Assembly: GCF_000208385.1 (NCBI RefSeq)
Contig: NC_015436.1
Coordinates: 620,001 to 684,000, forward strand
Direction: 5' to 3'
Length of the DNA stretch: 64,000 bases
Source of the DNA: Parasphaerochaeta coccoides DSM 17374
Lineage (GTDB): Bacteria; Spirochaetota; Spirochaetia; Sphaerochaetales; Sphaerochaetaceae
In this document: one piece after another, positions 9,055 to 17,192 of the stretch
How the letters are laid out: the number at the start of each line of letters is the position of its first letter
Position numbering within the stretch: position 1 is the stretch's first letter
Position numbers and translations under genes: made by a program
Notes under the pieces: generated by a model
Databases searched by the model: none
What the model was told of the DNA's origin: nothing
Seen by the model: the letters and a program-made list of their open reading frames with translations, nothing else

Positions 9055-10238
9055 TTCGGATGCTTGTTTCGCGGAGAGTCGGAACCCGTACGACAGCGCC
9101 TGCAAGACTCCGGCAGATTGTGCGCATGATGCCAGTTGTCCTCACGACAGCCTTGGTAGTCGTTGCCCAGCTTTTTGTCTCCGGAATGATTGAAGGTATA
9201 GTGCGTAAATATACATTGGTCTCCGATGGTACATATACGATTCGTAGCAATGGTTCCGAACCTGTGGATGTCCCGTCATTGGTCAGGAGTGTCCGTTCCG
9301 ACATCAGGGAAATCGTTCCCGTGATTAACGGAGCTGCCTTGGCGTATGCGGGTGATGAGGCCGTTCCGCTTCGACTCAAAGGCGTGGATACAGAGACTTA
9401 TTTTTCAGGCGAAAGAGCAGAGGCAATCAATTTTCACGGAATCCGAACTACTGTCAGTGGAGCCGCTTTGCCCTTGCTGCTCAGTAAAGATACTGCTGCT
9501 GAACTCGGTGTCGGAACAGGCGACCGGCTGACACTCATGTTGATTCCAGATGGCACGCGGACTGCCGCCAGACCAGTACTGGCCGCCGTCGTTGCTGTTT
9601 TCTCTACTGGCTATAGTGAACTTGACAAGAGAATAGCTTTTGTCGAAGCCAAAGATGCCCGGAAATATTTTTCCTCACCGTCCGCTGTTGTCTGGGAAAT
9701 CGTGACAGATTCCCCTGTATCCTCTCATATCCAGAATCTCATCCAGAACGAGCTTCCTGCCTCATATGAAGTGGTATCTTTGAAGGAAACACAGCCTACG
9801 ATTTTTGAAAATCTTCTCGTGAGTCAACGTACTTTGACTCTTGTATTCGTTCTCATTGCCATATTGGCAGGATATTTTGTTTCTACGATTGGTCAGGAAT
9901 TCATTCAGGATGATCGGTCGGCAATCGCCACTTTGAAACTCATGGGATTCCCCCGTAGGGAAATATCATGGACGTATCTTGTCATGATCATAGGAATGAC
10001 CAGCGTCGGTCTGGTCACAGGTATTTTTATTGGCTGGATCATTGCCTTGGCAACAAAACCATTGCTGCTCAATCTGTCCACGGCAGGGATACCGGCCTTA
10101 TCCCAATACCTGCTTGATTTTACTATCAGCATTTCAGTGGTCGATGCGCTCATGGTCTTCATTGTATTCTTGGCGGTATCCGTACTGAGCGCGCTCTTGA
10201 GCATCCGTCGTGTCCAAGATATCATGCCTCTTGATTAG
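9051..10238 (+). CDS. LolE/C-like ABC transporter permease
   Basis: A 395-residue permease with the same plan as the upstream one: one N-terminal helix, a periplasmic domain and three C-terminal helices (near residues 260-285, 305-340 and 360-385). The ATG overlaps the ATPase stop (ATGA). The two permeases are clearly different in sequence, so the complex is a heterodimer like LolCE rather than a MacB homodimer. It is the last gene of the tight run that starts at prfB; 72 bases separate it from the RNase Z gene. Confidence 0.8.
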   Translation: MIRMLVSRRVGTRTTAPARLRQIVRMMPVVLTTALVVVAQLFVSGMIEGIVRKYTLVSDGTYTIRSNGSEPVDVPSLVRSVRSDIREIVPVINGAALAYAGDEAVPLRLKGVDTETYFSGERAEAINFHGIRTTVSGAALPLLLSKDTAAELGVGTGDRLTLMLIPDGTRTAARPVLAAVVAVFSTGYSELDKRIAFVEAKDARKYFSSPSAVVWEIVTDSPVSSHIQNLIQNELPASYEVVSLKETQPTIFENLLVSQRTLTLVFVLIAILAGYFVSTIGQEFIQDDRSAIATLKLMGFPRREISWTYLVMIIGMTSVGLVTGIFIGWIIALATKPLLLNLSTAGIPALSQYLLDFTISISVVDALMVFIVFLAVSVLSALLSIRRVQDIMPLD

Positions 10239-10310
10239 CCCTTCTTGATTAGCGAAACGTGGGCAGATAGGGGCAGTGGTATTTTTCTTGTAAAAGAGTT
10301 ATAAGAAGGT

Positions 10311-11237
10311 ATGAATTTCGAGATATTTGTACTTGGAACCAGTGGCATGATGCCACTGCCCGGACGCTTTCTTACCAGTGCGCTCCTGCGCAGGGAAGGG
10401 GAACTGTTCCTTTTTGATTGTGGAGAAGGTACCCAGGTCACGCTGAAGATGCTGAACCTGAAATGGAAGAAAATTAATTCAATTTTTATTTCACATATGC
10501 ATGCCGACCATGTAACAGGTCTTCCCGGCATCCTGATGCTTTCAAGTCAGGTTGAGAGAGACACCCCGCTGTATATCTACGGTCCGCGGAAACTCAAGGA
10601 ATATATCGAGGCAAACAGACGTATCCTGGACATGTATATCAATTATGAGATCATTGTCATTCCTGTAGAGCCAGGACGCATCTTTGAGACTGATGAATAT
10701 TTTGTCGAGGCTTTTGAGCTGAACCATACAAAACCCTGTCTTGGATATTCTTTCATAGAGAAGGAACGTCCAGGGGAGTTCAATCCGGAAGCTGCCGCCA
10801 CGCTGGGAATTCCCAGAGGGCCTCTGTGGGGACAGCTTCAGAAAGGGAATACAGTAACCCTGGAGGATGGCAGGGAAATTCATCCTGATGCTGTCATGGG
10901 GTTGCCACGGGGAGGGCGGAAGTTTTCCTATGTGACGGACTCTCTTTACTTTCCTGCAATTGCCGAACATGTGAAGGATGCTGATTTCTTCCTTTGTGAA
11001 GGGATGTTTGAAAATGCGCTGGAAGCAAGCGCCGTGGAAAAGAAACACATGACAGCTGTCCAAGCTGCCCGTATTGCCCACGATGCCCATGTGAAGAAAA
11101 TGGGACTTTTTCACTATAGCCCACGGTATACTGACAAGGAAATCAAGAAGTTGGTCGAGGAAGCGCGCGCCGTTTTCCCGCGAACGATTCATACAAGGGA
11201 TCGGATGTGCTTTACCATCCCTCTGCCACAGGATTAG
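10311..11237 (+). CDS. rnz: Ribonuclease Z (tRNA 3'-processing endonuclease)
   Basis: A 308-residue metallo-beta-lactamase-fold nuclease. The zinc motif HMHADH is at residues 62-67, preceded by FDCGEGTQ. Later histidines (FELNHT, HMTA, LFHYS) fit the remaining metal ligands. RNase Z cuts tRNA precursors after the discriminator base. It is the relevant enzyme for tRNAs lacking an encoded CCA, which applies to the tRNA-Thr in this window. AAGAAGGT lies before the start. The length matches the bacterial short form. Confidence 0.95.
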   Translation: MNFEIFVLGTSGMMPLPGRFLTSALLRREGELFLFDCGEGTQVTLKMLNLKWKKINSIFISHMHADHVTGLPGILMLSSQVERDTPLYIYGPRKLKEYIEANRRILDMYINYEIIVIPVEPGRIFETDEYFVEAFELNHTKPCLGYSFIEKERPGEFNPEAAATLGIPRGPLWGQLQKGNTVTLEDGREIHPDAVMGLPRGGRKFSYVTDSLYFPAIAEHVKDADFFLCEGMFENALEASAVEKKHMTAVQAARIAHDAHVKKMGLFHYSPRYTDKEIKKLVEEARAVFPRTIHTRDRMCFTIPLPQD

Positions 11238-11362
11238 AGGGCGCGGATGGACAGCTTCTTATGGTTACGTAAGGCCAACTACTATTCAACAATCATGTAG
11301 ATCTCTCTTTTCTTTACCCTTTAGGAATAGCAATCTTACCGAAGTGACTGAACAAACAAAAA

Positions 11363-11395
11363 GAACCGTCAGCAGGATATATCTCCGGACGGTTC
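11363..11395 (-). terminator. Intrinsic terminator between two convergent genes
   Basis: An 8-bp stem GAACCGTC/GACGGTTC with a 17-base loop. On the minus strand it is followed by TTTTTGTTTG, and on the plus strand by a shorter CTTTT. It can therefore end the minus-strand membrane protein gene and possibly the plus-strand rnz transcript too. Confidence 0.75.
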
Positions 11396-11422
11396 CTTTT
11401 GCTATGTGTAGGGGCAGTGAAA

Positions 11423-12322
11423 CTACTGGATGAAGGTGACACCGTTGTCAAAAGAAGCATCCAGTTCAGCGGTTTCAGCTTCCGCGTACAGGTACTCTGC
11501 GTCAATATCTCGTCCAGCACGGGAAGCAAGACCAATCTGGAATTCGATTCCCGGCAACTGTTCACGCAAAGAATCAAGAAGTGCCAGCAGATAGGAACGG
11601 GCATCCTCCTCTGTGTACAAGGAGAAGATCAAGGCGACCTTGCCATTTTCCAGTTCATATGCAAATGCAGCTTCAAGTGTATTCTTCAAAAGGATGCTGA
11701 CGATATCTACATGATTGCCGCCTGTGAACGCAATGACAGCAAGGGAAATATCATAATCAAACCTGATTGCATCCGCCAATTCTTTTTCAAGGACGGAGTC
11801 AAAGGTATCTTCGAAAGTCGGCAAAGTAGCAATTATGCCAGTTCCCGTCTCAATAGGGCCGTGGGCATAGATTGTCATGCCGGGAGGAATGACTCTGGCT
11901 TCGGCCGGATTGGGAGTCATCAGGGGAACGGATACCGGTTCAGAAAGCAAGGGAGGTGTAATGGAACGGACGGGGGCTTCCAGTGCGGCAGCGGGTGCTG
12001 AACTTTTTGTGGAAGTTGCCACCGGATCATCACCAGGCATAACATAGAGTGACTGGTCATAAGAGTTGGGAGGGAGTTTGTCTTCCGCGGAAATGCCTCT
12101 GTCTTCCTCACGGCGACGGGCGATTAGAACACCAATTTCAATCATTGCAAGTCCAATCAGCAGAGGAAACAATTTTATTAAGACCGGACGGACATCACCA
12201 AGTTCGATCCCTGACGCAGGAAAAATGTACGTGACTACACCGTATGTCACAACGGCAAGTGCTATTATCGTCACCAGCAATGTCAGGAAAATGCGTTTCC
12301 CGTAATGTGTAGTTTCGGCCAT
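11423..12322 (-). CDS. Two-helix membrane protein with a degenerate GGDEF-like domain
   Basis: The start at 12322 is set by GGAGG seven bases before the ATG, giving 299 residues; an upstream in-frame ATG lacks this. Two hydrophobic helices lie near residues 10-35 and 45-65, then a variable proline/serine-rich linker. The last 110 residues follow the helix/strand pattern of GGDEF domains (FDYDISLAVIAF, EEDARSYLLALLDSLRE, FQIGLAS, YAEAE). The GGDEF signature itself is absent, with ENGKV at that position. It is thus unlikely to make cyclic-di-GMP and may act as a sensor or scaffold. It is divergent from the FtsB-like gene. Confidence 0.6.
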   Translation of the reverse strand: MAETTHYGKRIFLTLLVTIIALAVVTYGVVTYIFPASGIELGDVRPVLIKLFPLLIGLAMIEIGVLIARRREEDRGISAEDKLPPNSYDQSLYVMPGDDPVATSTKSSAPAAALEAPVRSITPPLLSEPVSVPLMTPNPAEARVIPPGMTIYAHGPIETGTGIIATLPTFEDTFDSVLEKELADAIRFDYDISLAVIAFTGGNHVDIVSILLKNTLEAAFAYELENGKVALIFSLYTEEDARSYLLALLDSLREQLPGIEFQIGLASRAGRDIDAEYLYAEAETAELDASFDNGVTFIQ

Positions 12323-12362
12323 TGGATCTACCTCCGCAAGAAAACAATTATATAGGAACTTT

Positions 12363-12383
12363 ACACAACTTATACAGTTGTGT
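12363..12383. promoter_or_regulatory. Perfect 8+8 inverted repeat in a divergent promoter region
   Basis: ACACAACT and AGTTGTGT are separated by TATAC, between the divergently read genes at 12322 and 12413. The position and symmetry fit an operator for a dimeric regulator acting on either gene. No regulator can be named. Confidence 0.45.
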
Positions 12384-12412
12384 ACAGTCAATTGTAATAG
12401 CAAGCAATAACT

Positions 12413-12919
12413 ATGACAAGAAAATACCTTGTATCATTTACAATAAGCTTCATCATTCTTGTGTCATTAGGCATAGGAATCTTTGGCAAACATGGAGTCA
12501 TTAGCAACAGAATTCTCCGACAAACGCTTGAGGATAAGCTCTATGCAGAGGAGATGCTTCGTCTTCAAGTCGAGGAGTTGGAACGTACGGAAAAAGAAGT
12601 TTCACAGGGCGATGAGCTGAAGGATGTTGCTTTCCGGTTAGGGTACACCATGGACGGTGACACCGTTTATTATTTTTCCGAACCAGATGTCTTTGACCCC
12701 TTGGAGGATGATAAGAACGAGGTGAACAGCCAAGACGGAGGAAAAGATTTTTCTGGTCTTTCCTTCGGTGTCATTTCAGCGATAGCCGGGGGGATATCAC
12801 TGGCTGTGATTGCCACAATGATGCTTGCCGGAAAAAGACGTAGTTTCCGTGATGACGACATTGGCTGGAAGAAGCTGCCAGGAGACGGTCAAAGGGAGAA
12901 ATATGACGATTATTTTTAA
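12413..12919 (+). CDS. DivIC/FtsB-like septum formation protein with an extra C-terminal membrane helix
   Basis: A 168-residue protein. Residues 5-25 form a transmembrane helix, followed by a coiled coil (about 33-65) and the motif LGYTMDGDTVYYF, which matches the region after the coil in DivIC/FtsB proteins. These bridge the divisome (FtsL, FtsQ) at the septum. Unlike typical members of about 100 residues, this one continues through an acidic linker to a second hydrophobic segment (near residues 116-142) and a basic/acidic tail. The start ATG has no strong ribosome site. The family call rests on topology and one motif, so it is moderate. Confidence 0.6.
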   Translation: MTRKYLVSFTISFIILVSLGIGIFGKHGVISNRILRQTLEDKLYAEEMLRLQVEELERTEKEVSQGDELKDVAFRLGYTMDGDTVYYFSEPDVFDPLEDDKNEVNSQDGGKDFSGLSFGVISAIAGGISLAVIATMMLAGKRRSFRDDDIGWKKLPGDGQREKYDDYF

Positions 12920-12942
12920 TTCAATGACGAGGAACGGATGCC

Positions 12943-13527
12943 ATGGAGCATGAATTGGTGATAAGCCGACAGGATGAAAGGAGTGCGGAGGTGGTAGTGC
13001 AATGTCTGCTTGCCGACCATGCTGTCATACTTCCTTGTGATACTATCTACGGGTTGTCAGCCCGTGTCCCCCAAGGAGAAAATCTCCTCAGGGAAATCAA
13101 AGGACGCAGCGCCGACAAATCTTTCTTGGTTCTCGCCACTCTGGAGATGGCCCGCAGCTTGTCGGGCGGACATCTGCCGCCTGGACTGGAGGAAATCTGG
13201 CCGGCTCCTTTGACTGCAATCGTCAATACACAAGATGGCGGCACCATAGGCATCCGGGTTCCTGATGATGTATTCATACAAAAAATCTTGGAAATGGTTG
13301 GCACTCCTATCTATTCGACAAGTGTCAACGTCTCTGGGGAGAAAGCAATGCTTTCATTTGACGAGATTTTTTCTCATTACGGTATGGATGAACGCATTGC
13401 CCTGTTCGTCATAGGTTCATCGTCTGTCGGTACCACCATGGCTTCGACAATCGTTGATTGCACGGTTCGTCCGTACAGAATCCTGCGACAGGGTGCCTAT
13501 GACGCGACTACCCTGATTAGGGAATAA
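12943..13527 (+). CDS. tsaC: Sua5/YciO/YrdC family threonylcarbamoyl-AMP synthase
   Basis: A 194-residue YrdC-fold protein. It makes threonylcarbamoyl-AMP from threonine, bicarbonate and ATP for the t6A37 modification of tRNAs reading ANN codons. Visible family features are PCDTIYGLSA near residue 30, the KGRSADKSFLVL nucleotide-binding stretch and STSVNVSGE. The length is that of TsaC without the C-terminal Sua5 domain. The 3' end overlaps the convergent DUF1015 gene by 11 bases. No RBS stands out; the ATG at 12943 gives the normal N-terminus. Confidence 0.88.
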   Translation: MEHELVISRQDERSAEVVVQCLLADHAVILPCDTIYGLSARVPQGENLLREIKGRSADKSFLVLATLEMARSLSGGHLPPGLEEIWPAPLTAIVNTQDGGTIGIRVPDDVFIQKILEMVGTPIYSTSVNVSGEKAMLSFDEIFSHYGMDERIALFVIGSSSVGTTMASTIVDCTVRPYRILRQGAYDATTLIRE

Positions 13528-14839
13528 TTTTCCGCGCTTCGATGTAATATCGTTTTTCCTCGGCGTGTCCCATGGAGAAGGTCTTTCTGGGTAGAACCTT
13601 ATCCATTCGTATTGACGGGAAAAAAGAACTTTTTGCTATGTCAGGCAAAATGAGGCCAATGTTTCCTGCCTGAATCCCCAGCTTGATTGTTGCTTCCTCC
13701 CCATGTATGTAATCAACCTCGGCTTTCCCGGAAGATAGCAGGGAATCAATGGTCAGTTGTACCGTAGCGGCACTTAAGGATGTCTGTGGGTCATGTACGA
13801 TGCAGAGTTCTGAATCCGTGGAAGAAATCATGCCGAAGACTTGTCCGCTTCCTTTGTAGGATTGAACGGACCTCCTGACTTCTCCAGGCAGTACGACAGG
13901 CCGAAGTTCATAAGAACCGCAAAGAGATGACAGGGCATGGAGAAAGTCGTTTTTGTCGCATGAGAAAAGGACTCTATGGATTGGCTCGAACTCAAGCGCG
14001 GGATCATGGATGTTCCCCAGTTCAACAAGCGCCCATCGGGAAGGATGGAATAGTTTTTCCGTGTCAGAAAGAGTTTTCTTTATATCCTCCCAGCAGTTTT
14101 TGGCTGTGGCCAGGCTGTGGTTCCCGTCTCCGATTGCATAGAGCAGGGGATTGGATGGATCGAGCGATGTTTTCAATGCCAATAATGCATCAGCTATGCT
14201 TTCCATGTCATCCACTGCCGAGACTTTCCATCCCCGGACATGACCGCCGCCCGCCATGAGGTGAAAATCATATAGGGGGGCATCATGACTACACGTGTTG
14301 TAAACCGGCTCTATGACCGAACAGGAAGGATCGTCAATCAGAACCAAAATATGTGGTAGTTCAAGAGGCGCGCCCATCCTTATCTTCTTGCGTGGCGGAA
14401 TGCGGGAGAGGATGGTTCCTTCCGTCGCCCGTACCAGACTCACTGAAGTTGGGGAATAGTCGTATGCTTCCAAATCCAAGGCAGCGACCAAACCGAGCCG
14501 CAGCGCACCTGACTTCATCTGCCTTTCCACCAGGATGAAGGAATCCTCCACCGTGGTGAAAACTCCCTGATCAAAGTATGTGTTCATTGCTTTATGAATC
14601 AAAGCAATCTGTTCCTCATTGCCTGCTTCCGTCAGATAACATTCCGGAAGTGACATGAACAAGGTACTGGGAGCGTTTCCGATGAATGAAAAGGCACGTT
14701 CCCAATATTCTTTTTCTGAAGTAAACTGGTCACAGGCGATGACAGCCCATTTTTCCATGTTTATCTCCGGATTGGGCAACAGGATTGTAGTGGGTCTGAT
14801 GGCGACGTCTTCAAGTTTTTCATGGTACGTGGCGGTCAT
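13517..14839 (-). CDS. DUF1015 family protein of unknown function
   Basis: The start at 14839 is placed by AGGAG ahead of ATG ACC GCC, giving 440 residues. The sequence shows family marks of DUF1015: an N-terminal IRPTTILLPNPEINMEKW stretch, then CDQFTSEKEYW, and a central AIGDGNHSLATAK motif. The biochemical role of the family is not established to my knowledge. It is convergent with tsaC and divergent from thiN, 51 bases away, so the last two may share a promoter region. Confidence 0.8.
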   Translation of the reverse strand: MTATYHEKLEDVAIRPTTILLPNPEINMEKWAVIACDQFTSEKEYWERAFSFIGNAPSTLFMSLPECYLTEAGNEEQIALIHKAMNTYFDQGVFTTVEDSFILVERQMKSGALRLGLVAALDLEAYDYSPTSVSLVRATEGTILSRIPPRKKIRMGAPLELPHILVLIDDPSCSVIEPVYNTCSHDAPLYDFHLMAGGGHVRGWKVSAVDDMESIADALLALKTSLDPSNPLLYAIGDGNHSLATAKNCWEDIKKTLSDTEKLFHPSRWALVELGNIHDPALEFEPIHRVLFSCDKNDFLHALSSLCGSYELRPVVLPGEVRRSVQSYKGSGQVFGMISSTDSELCIVHDPQTSLSAATVQLTIDSLLSSGKAEVDYIHGEEATIKLGIQAGNIGLILPDIAKSSFFPSIRMDKVLPRKTFSMGHAEEKRYYIEARKIIP

Positions 14840-14890
14840 ATGGAGGCTCCTGAAAATGGGGCAGTGATACAGGGATTGTAGGAAAAAGGG

Positions 14891-15580
14891 ATGGACGATA
14901 CAAGGGATGCGCAAGGGATGAAGGATGAAATGGCAGCTATTCTGATTGCCGGAGGGGAAGCTCCTTCCTTTCTTCCGTGGAAATCCGAGGATTTGGTCGG
15001 TATGCGGGTCGTTGCGGCTGACAGTGGATGGGATACTGCTCTTAGGTTAGGCATTCCGGTCAATCTGCTGGTAGGGGATATGGATTCCGTGACTGACAGG
15101 GATATCCCGTCCAGTGTGGATGTGCGTCGGTTTCCTGTAGCCAAGGATGATAGTGATACGGCACTTGCATTGAAGGTCATCACCCATGAATGGCGGGCTG
15201 ACGTCTGGCATCTTGTCGGTGGAGGAGGTGGGAGACTTGATCATCTGGCGGATATCTTTACCTTGTTCAGGACATACGGGCCTCCCGTGTCGTGGCATAC
15301 TGCACATGAAAAACTCGTACTGGTGACATCCGAGGCTGCCATTGACGTATCATCCCCCGGAGCCAGGGTTTCCCTCATTCCTGCATGGGGGGATGCCCGT
15401 TCTCACGTGACAACACGTGGTTTAGCATGGGATGTGCAGGATTATCCTGTGAATGCAGGCAACATAAGTCTGTCGAACATCTCACATGGCACCGTCTTTC
15501 ATGTTTCAGTCACAGGGGATCCTGTCTTTGTTATTACGGATATCACTGATATCAGGAACCAGGCACGGGATATACACTGA
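14891..15580 (+). CDS. thiN: Thiamine pyrophosphokinase
   Basis: A 229-residue enzyme that transfers pyrophosphate from ATP to thiamine, giving thiamine diphosphate for salvage. Motifs are LVGDMDSV (near residue 60-67), KDDSDTALAL and GGGGGRLDHL, all diagnostic of the family. The ATG at 14891 follows a weak AGGA. An internal ATG at 14918 (MKDEMAAI) is an alternative start that would still keep all motifs. No TPP riboswitch is visible upstream. Confidence 0.92.
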   Translation: MDDTRDAQGMKDEMAAILIAGGEAPSFLPWKSEDLVGMRVVAADSGWDTALRLGIPVNLLVGDMDSVTDRDIPSSVDVRRFPVAKDDSDTALALKVITHEWRADVWHLVGGGGGRLDHLADIFTLFRTYGPPVSWHTAHEKLVLVTSEAAIDVSSPGARVSLIPAWGDARSHVTTRGLAWDVQDYPVNAGNISLSNISHGTVFHVSVTGDPVFVITDITDIRNQARDIH

Positions 15581-15583
15581 ATT

Positions 15584-15620
15584 GGTGCATAAGCATGCAC
15601 CATATACCTATTTGGTGTAT
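15584..15620 (+). repeat. Two tandem short hairpins after thiN
   Basis: The first hairpin has stem GGTGCAT/ATGCACC with loop AAGC (15584-15601). The second pairs 15602-15608 with 15614-15620 around TATTT, with one wobble. There is no U-tract, so this is not a standard intrinsic terminator, although the first stem starts three bases after the thiN stop. It may pause or stabilise the transcript. Confidence 0.45.
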
Positions 15621-15660
15621 AGGCATTGTCGCCCTGACGGTTTGATGCTACCATGGTGCC

Positions 15661-16002
15661 ATGCTGAAACTACGGCGTATACTGGCAATCAGTAGCCAAC
15701 TGCATACATATCTTCTCATTGCTGACGTGACGGTATTCTGTATGCGTTTCATCCTCCCTTCATGGGATGCGGAACTACAGATTATCCAGGCTTTTCGTAC
15801 CTATAACGCTATTCTTGGATGGACAGGAATCCTGTTCGGCATATTCATCATATGTGGTTCAATCTTGGCCTATGCGCGTGATGAGGTGAATATCGCTCAT
15901 CTGCTTGTTCCTGCAATCATCAAGACGGTCATTTTCTTCGCTGTGTCATTTTTGTCGGGTCTCATCAATTCTATCGTCCAGGGCGGTGTCATCATTGTAT
16001 GA
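15661..16002 (+). CDS. Small integral membrane protein, unknown
   Basis: A 113-residue protein with three clear hydrophobic segments (about residues 14-33, 48-70 and 80-110) and few charged residues between them. No domain is recognised. Its stop lies inside the ribosome-binding region of the aroH gene, so translation of the two is probably coupled. No strong ribosome site precedes its own ATG. The coding call rests on the hydrophobic pattern and tight packing with aroH. Confidence 0.6.
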   Translation: MLKLRRILAISSQLHTYLLIADVTVFCMRFILPSWDAELQIIQAFRTYNAILGWTGILFGIFIICGSILAYARDEVNIAHLLVPAIIKTVIFFAVSFLSGLINSIVQGGVIIV

Positions 16003-16016
16003 GGGAGGATGAGGGT

Positions 16017-16391
16017 ATGCAAAGTCCGACATATACAGCCTTGCGCGGAGCAATCCAGGTTGAGCATGATGTGCCTGAAGATGTTGACAACGCAGTAAAG
16101 CGTCTGTTCAGTGAGCTTTTGCTGGTCAATGCAATAGACGAGACTGACATTGGTATGATTTTCTTCACGATGACATCTGATCTTCATTCCCGCAATCCTG
16201 CGGCTTCACTGCGTAAGTTTTTTCCGAAGGTTTCCACGACTGCCTTGTTCTGTATGCAGGAAGCTGAAATTGACGGAATGTTGGAAAAAGTAATACGCAT
16301 CCTTATAGTCACCACGTATCCTCTTGGTCGTCATGGAGAAAATGTGTACATGGATGGTGCGCGTGTCTTACGACCGGAATTTGCTCGCTGA
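16017..16391 (+). CDS. aroH: Chorismate mutase, AroH class
   Basis: A 124-residue monofunctional chorismate mutase that converts chorismate to prephenate for Phe/Tyr synthesis. AroH hallmarks are LRGAIQVEHD at the N-terminus, FFTMTSDLHSRNPAA, and IRILIVTTYP at the C-terminus, corresponding to the Arg-rich active site and the IRVL region. The ATG at 16017 is preferred over 15999 because GAGGGAGG (16001-16008) lies 8 bases upstream of it. No other shikimate gene is nearby. Confidence 0.9.
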   Translation: MQSPTYTALRGAIQVEHDVPEDVDNAVKRLFSELLLVNAIDETDIGMIFFTMTSDLHSRNPAASLRKFFPKVSTTALFCMQEAEIDGMLEKVIRILIVTTYPLGRHGENVYMDGARVLRPEFAR

Positions 16392-16397
16392 GGGATG

Positions 16398-16427
16398 TTG
16401 ACACATTACGTCCATCCCCCGTATAGT
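16398..16427 (+). promoter_or_regulatory. Sigma-70-type promoter of tRNA-Thr
   Basis: TTGACA (16398-16403) and TATAGT (16422-16427) are separated by 18 bases, 17 bases before the first base of the tRNA. The match to consensus is strong, and the position directly upstream of a stable RNA fits. Confidence 0.8.
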
Positions 16428-16443
16428 ACGCATCGTACCTTTT

Positions 16444-16517
16444 GCCACCTTAGCTCAGCTGGCCAGAGCACGTGACTTGTAATCTCGGGGTCGTCAGTTC
16501 GAATCTGACAGGTGGCT
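16444..16517 (+). tRNA. tRNA-Thr (anticodon TGT)
   Basis: A 74-base cloverleaf: acceptor stem GCCACCT/AGGTGGC, D stem GCTC/GAGC, anticodon loop CTTGTAA with TGT, a 5-base variable loop, and T stem GTCAG/CTGAC with loop TTCGAAT. It reads ACA codons. The third pair of the anticodon stem is a T-T mismatch. CCA is not encoded, so it must be added after RNase Z cleavage. It is followed at once by an intrinsic terminator and then by the restriction-modification island. Confidence 0.95.
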
Positions 16518-16528
16518 TTTGATTTTGA

Positions 16529-16568
16529 GAGGTAATTCATTTAATTGTAATGAGTTGCCTCTTTTTTT
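16529..16568 (+). terminator. Intrinsic terminator after tRNA-Thr
   Basis: A 13-bp stem (16529-16541 with 16549-16561, including two G-U pairs) closes a 7-base loop and is followed directly by seven Ts. It ends the tRNA transcript. The next 190 bases show no convincing gene. Confidence 0.88.
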
Positions 16569-16757
16569 ATGCTCTTTTCGTACCCATTTCTGTACCTTTT
16601 CCCCCTTTACCGACACACACAGCATTGCGCCCAGAGTATGACCATAGGACGCCAGAGAGAATATTGGAGCAATTGCAACCGGTGCGGGCGATATTAGAGG
16701 ATAGGACGAAAGAGGTTAACGATCAAATCTTTCTCGTCCTTCTATGCTCATATAGCC

Positions 16758-16847
16758 CTACTGCCCAAGTCTTTCTTCTTCTTCTTTTTTCTCTTTAGGT
16801 AGAATGACATCCAGCTTTTTGTTGATTTCGCCAAGCGTTTCATCCAT
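16758..16847 (-). CDS. Very small ORF (29 aa), charged and coil-like
   Basis: It starts 4 bases after the stop of the small membrane protein gene, with TGAGGA as a possible ribosome site. The product is 29 residues, mostly charged (LGEINKKLDVILP then a Lys/Glu run). It could be a translated small protein, or the tail of a longer gene split by a frameshift, since the frame is open further upstream. No function can be assigned. Confidence 0.35.
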   Translation of the reverse strand: MDETLGEINKKLDVILPKEKKEEEERLGQ

Positions 16848-16851
16848 GTCC

Positions 16852-17013
16852 TCAGAGCTTTCGAGAGGGAGGGTAGAGGCCGATCGCTACGACAATAATC
16901 AGAACGCCGCCGACAATATAGATACCACCATCATATGAACCCGGATTTAGTAGCCCCGAAAAAAAGAAATATATGCCGATGATTGTCCCGATGATTAAAA
17001 AGATTTTTCTCAT
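16852..17013 (-). CDS. Small membrane protein (53 aa)
   Basis: The ATG at 17013 has GGGAGG six bases upstream, a good ribosome site. The peptide has two hydrophobic helices (MRKIFLIIGTIIGIYFFF, then GGVLIIVVAIGLY) joined by a short NPGSYDGG loop and ends in a basic PPSRKL tail. It lies between tRNA-Thr and the restriction-modification operon and is read away from it. The family is not recognised. Confidence 0.55.
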   Translation of the reverse strand: MRKIFLIIGTIIGIYFFFSGLLNPGSYDGGIYIVGGVLIIVVAIGLYPPSRKL

Positions 17014-17192
17014 TCCTATCCTCCCAATATTTTTATGATTATTCTTGGTTATACAATACGCGGTACCATCCGGAAATGAAAAAATTGTGCAAAAATTGTG
17101 CAAGGACTTTGCTCGATGATAAACGAATGGTTTCCATTGGCAAAGTTCCAGATCGCGAATATAATAATACAAGATTGACAGGAGGGCCATGT

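Noticed and set aside
11399-12001. Plus-strand open frame of 200 codons
   Set aside because: It is the antisense of the degenerate-GGDEF gene, which has a ribosome site, membrane helices and a recognisable domain.
14891-14960. TPP riboswitch in front of thiN
   Set aside because: None of the conserved THI-box motifs is visible in the 51-base gap or nearby.
16550-16798. Open frame of 82 codons after the tRNA-Thr terminator
   Set aside because: It begins inside the terminator hairpin and is low in complexity; the opposite strand holds a more credible small frame.
17076-17192. Upstream ATG adding 39 residues (with CxxC) to the HTH-methylase
   Set aside because: GGAGG at 17181-17185 points to the ATG at 17193, which gives the usual HTH N-terminus.
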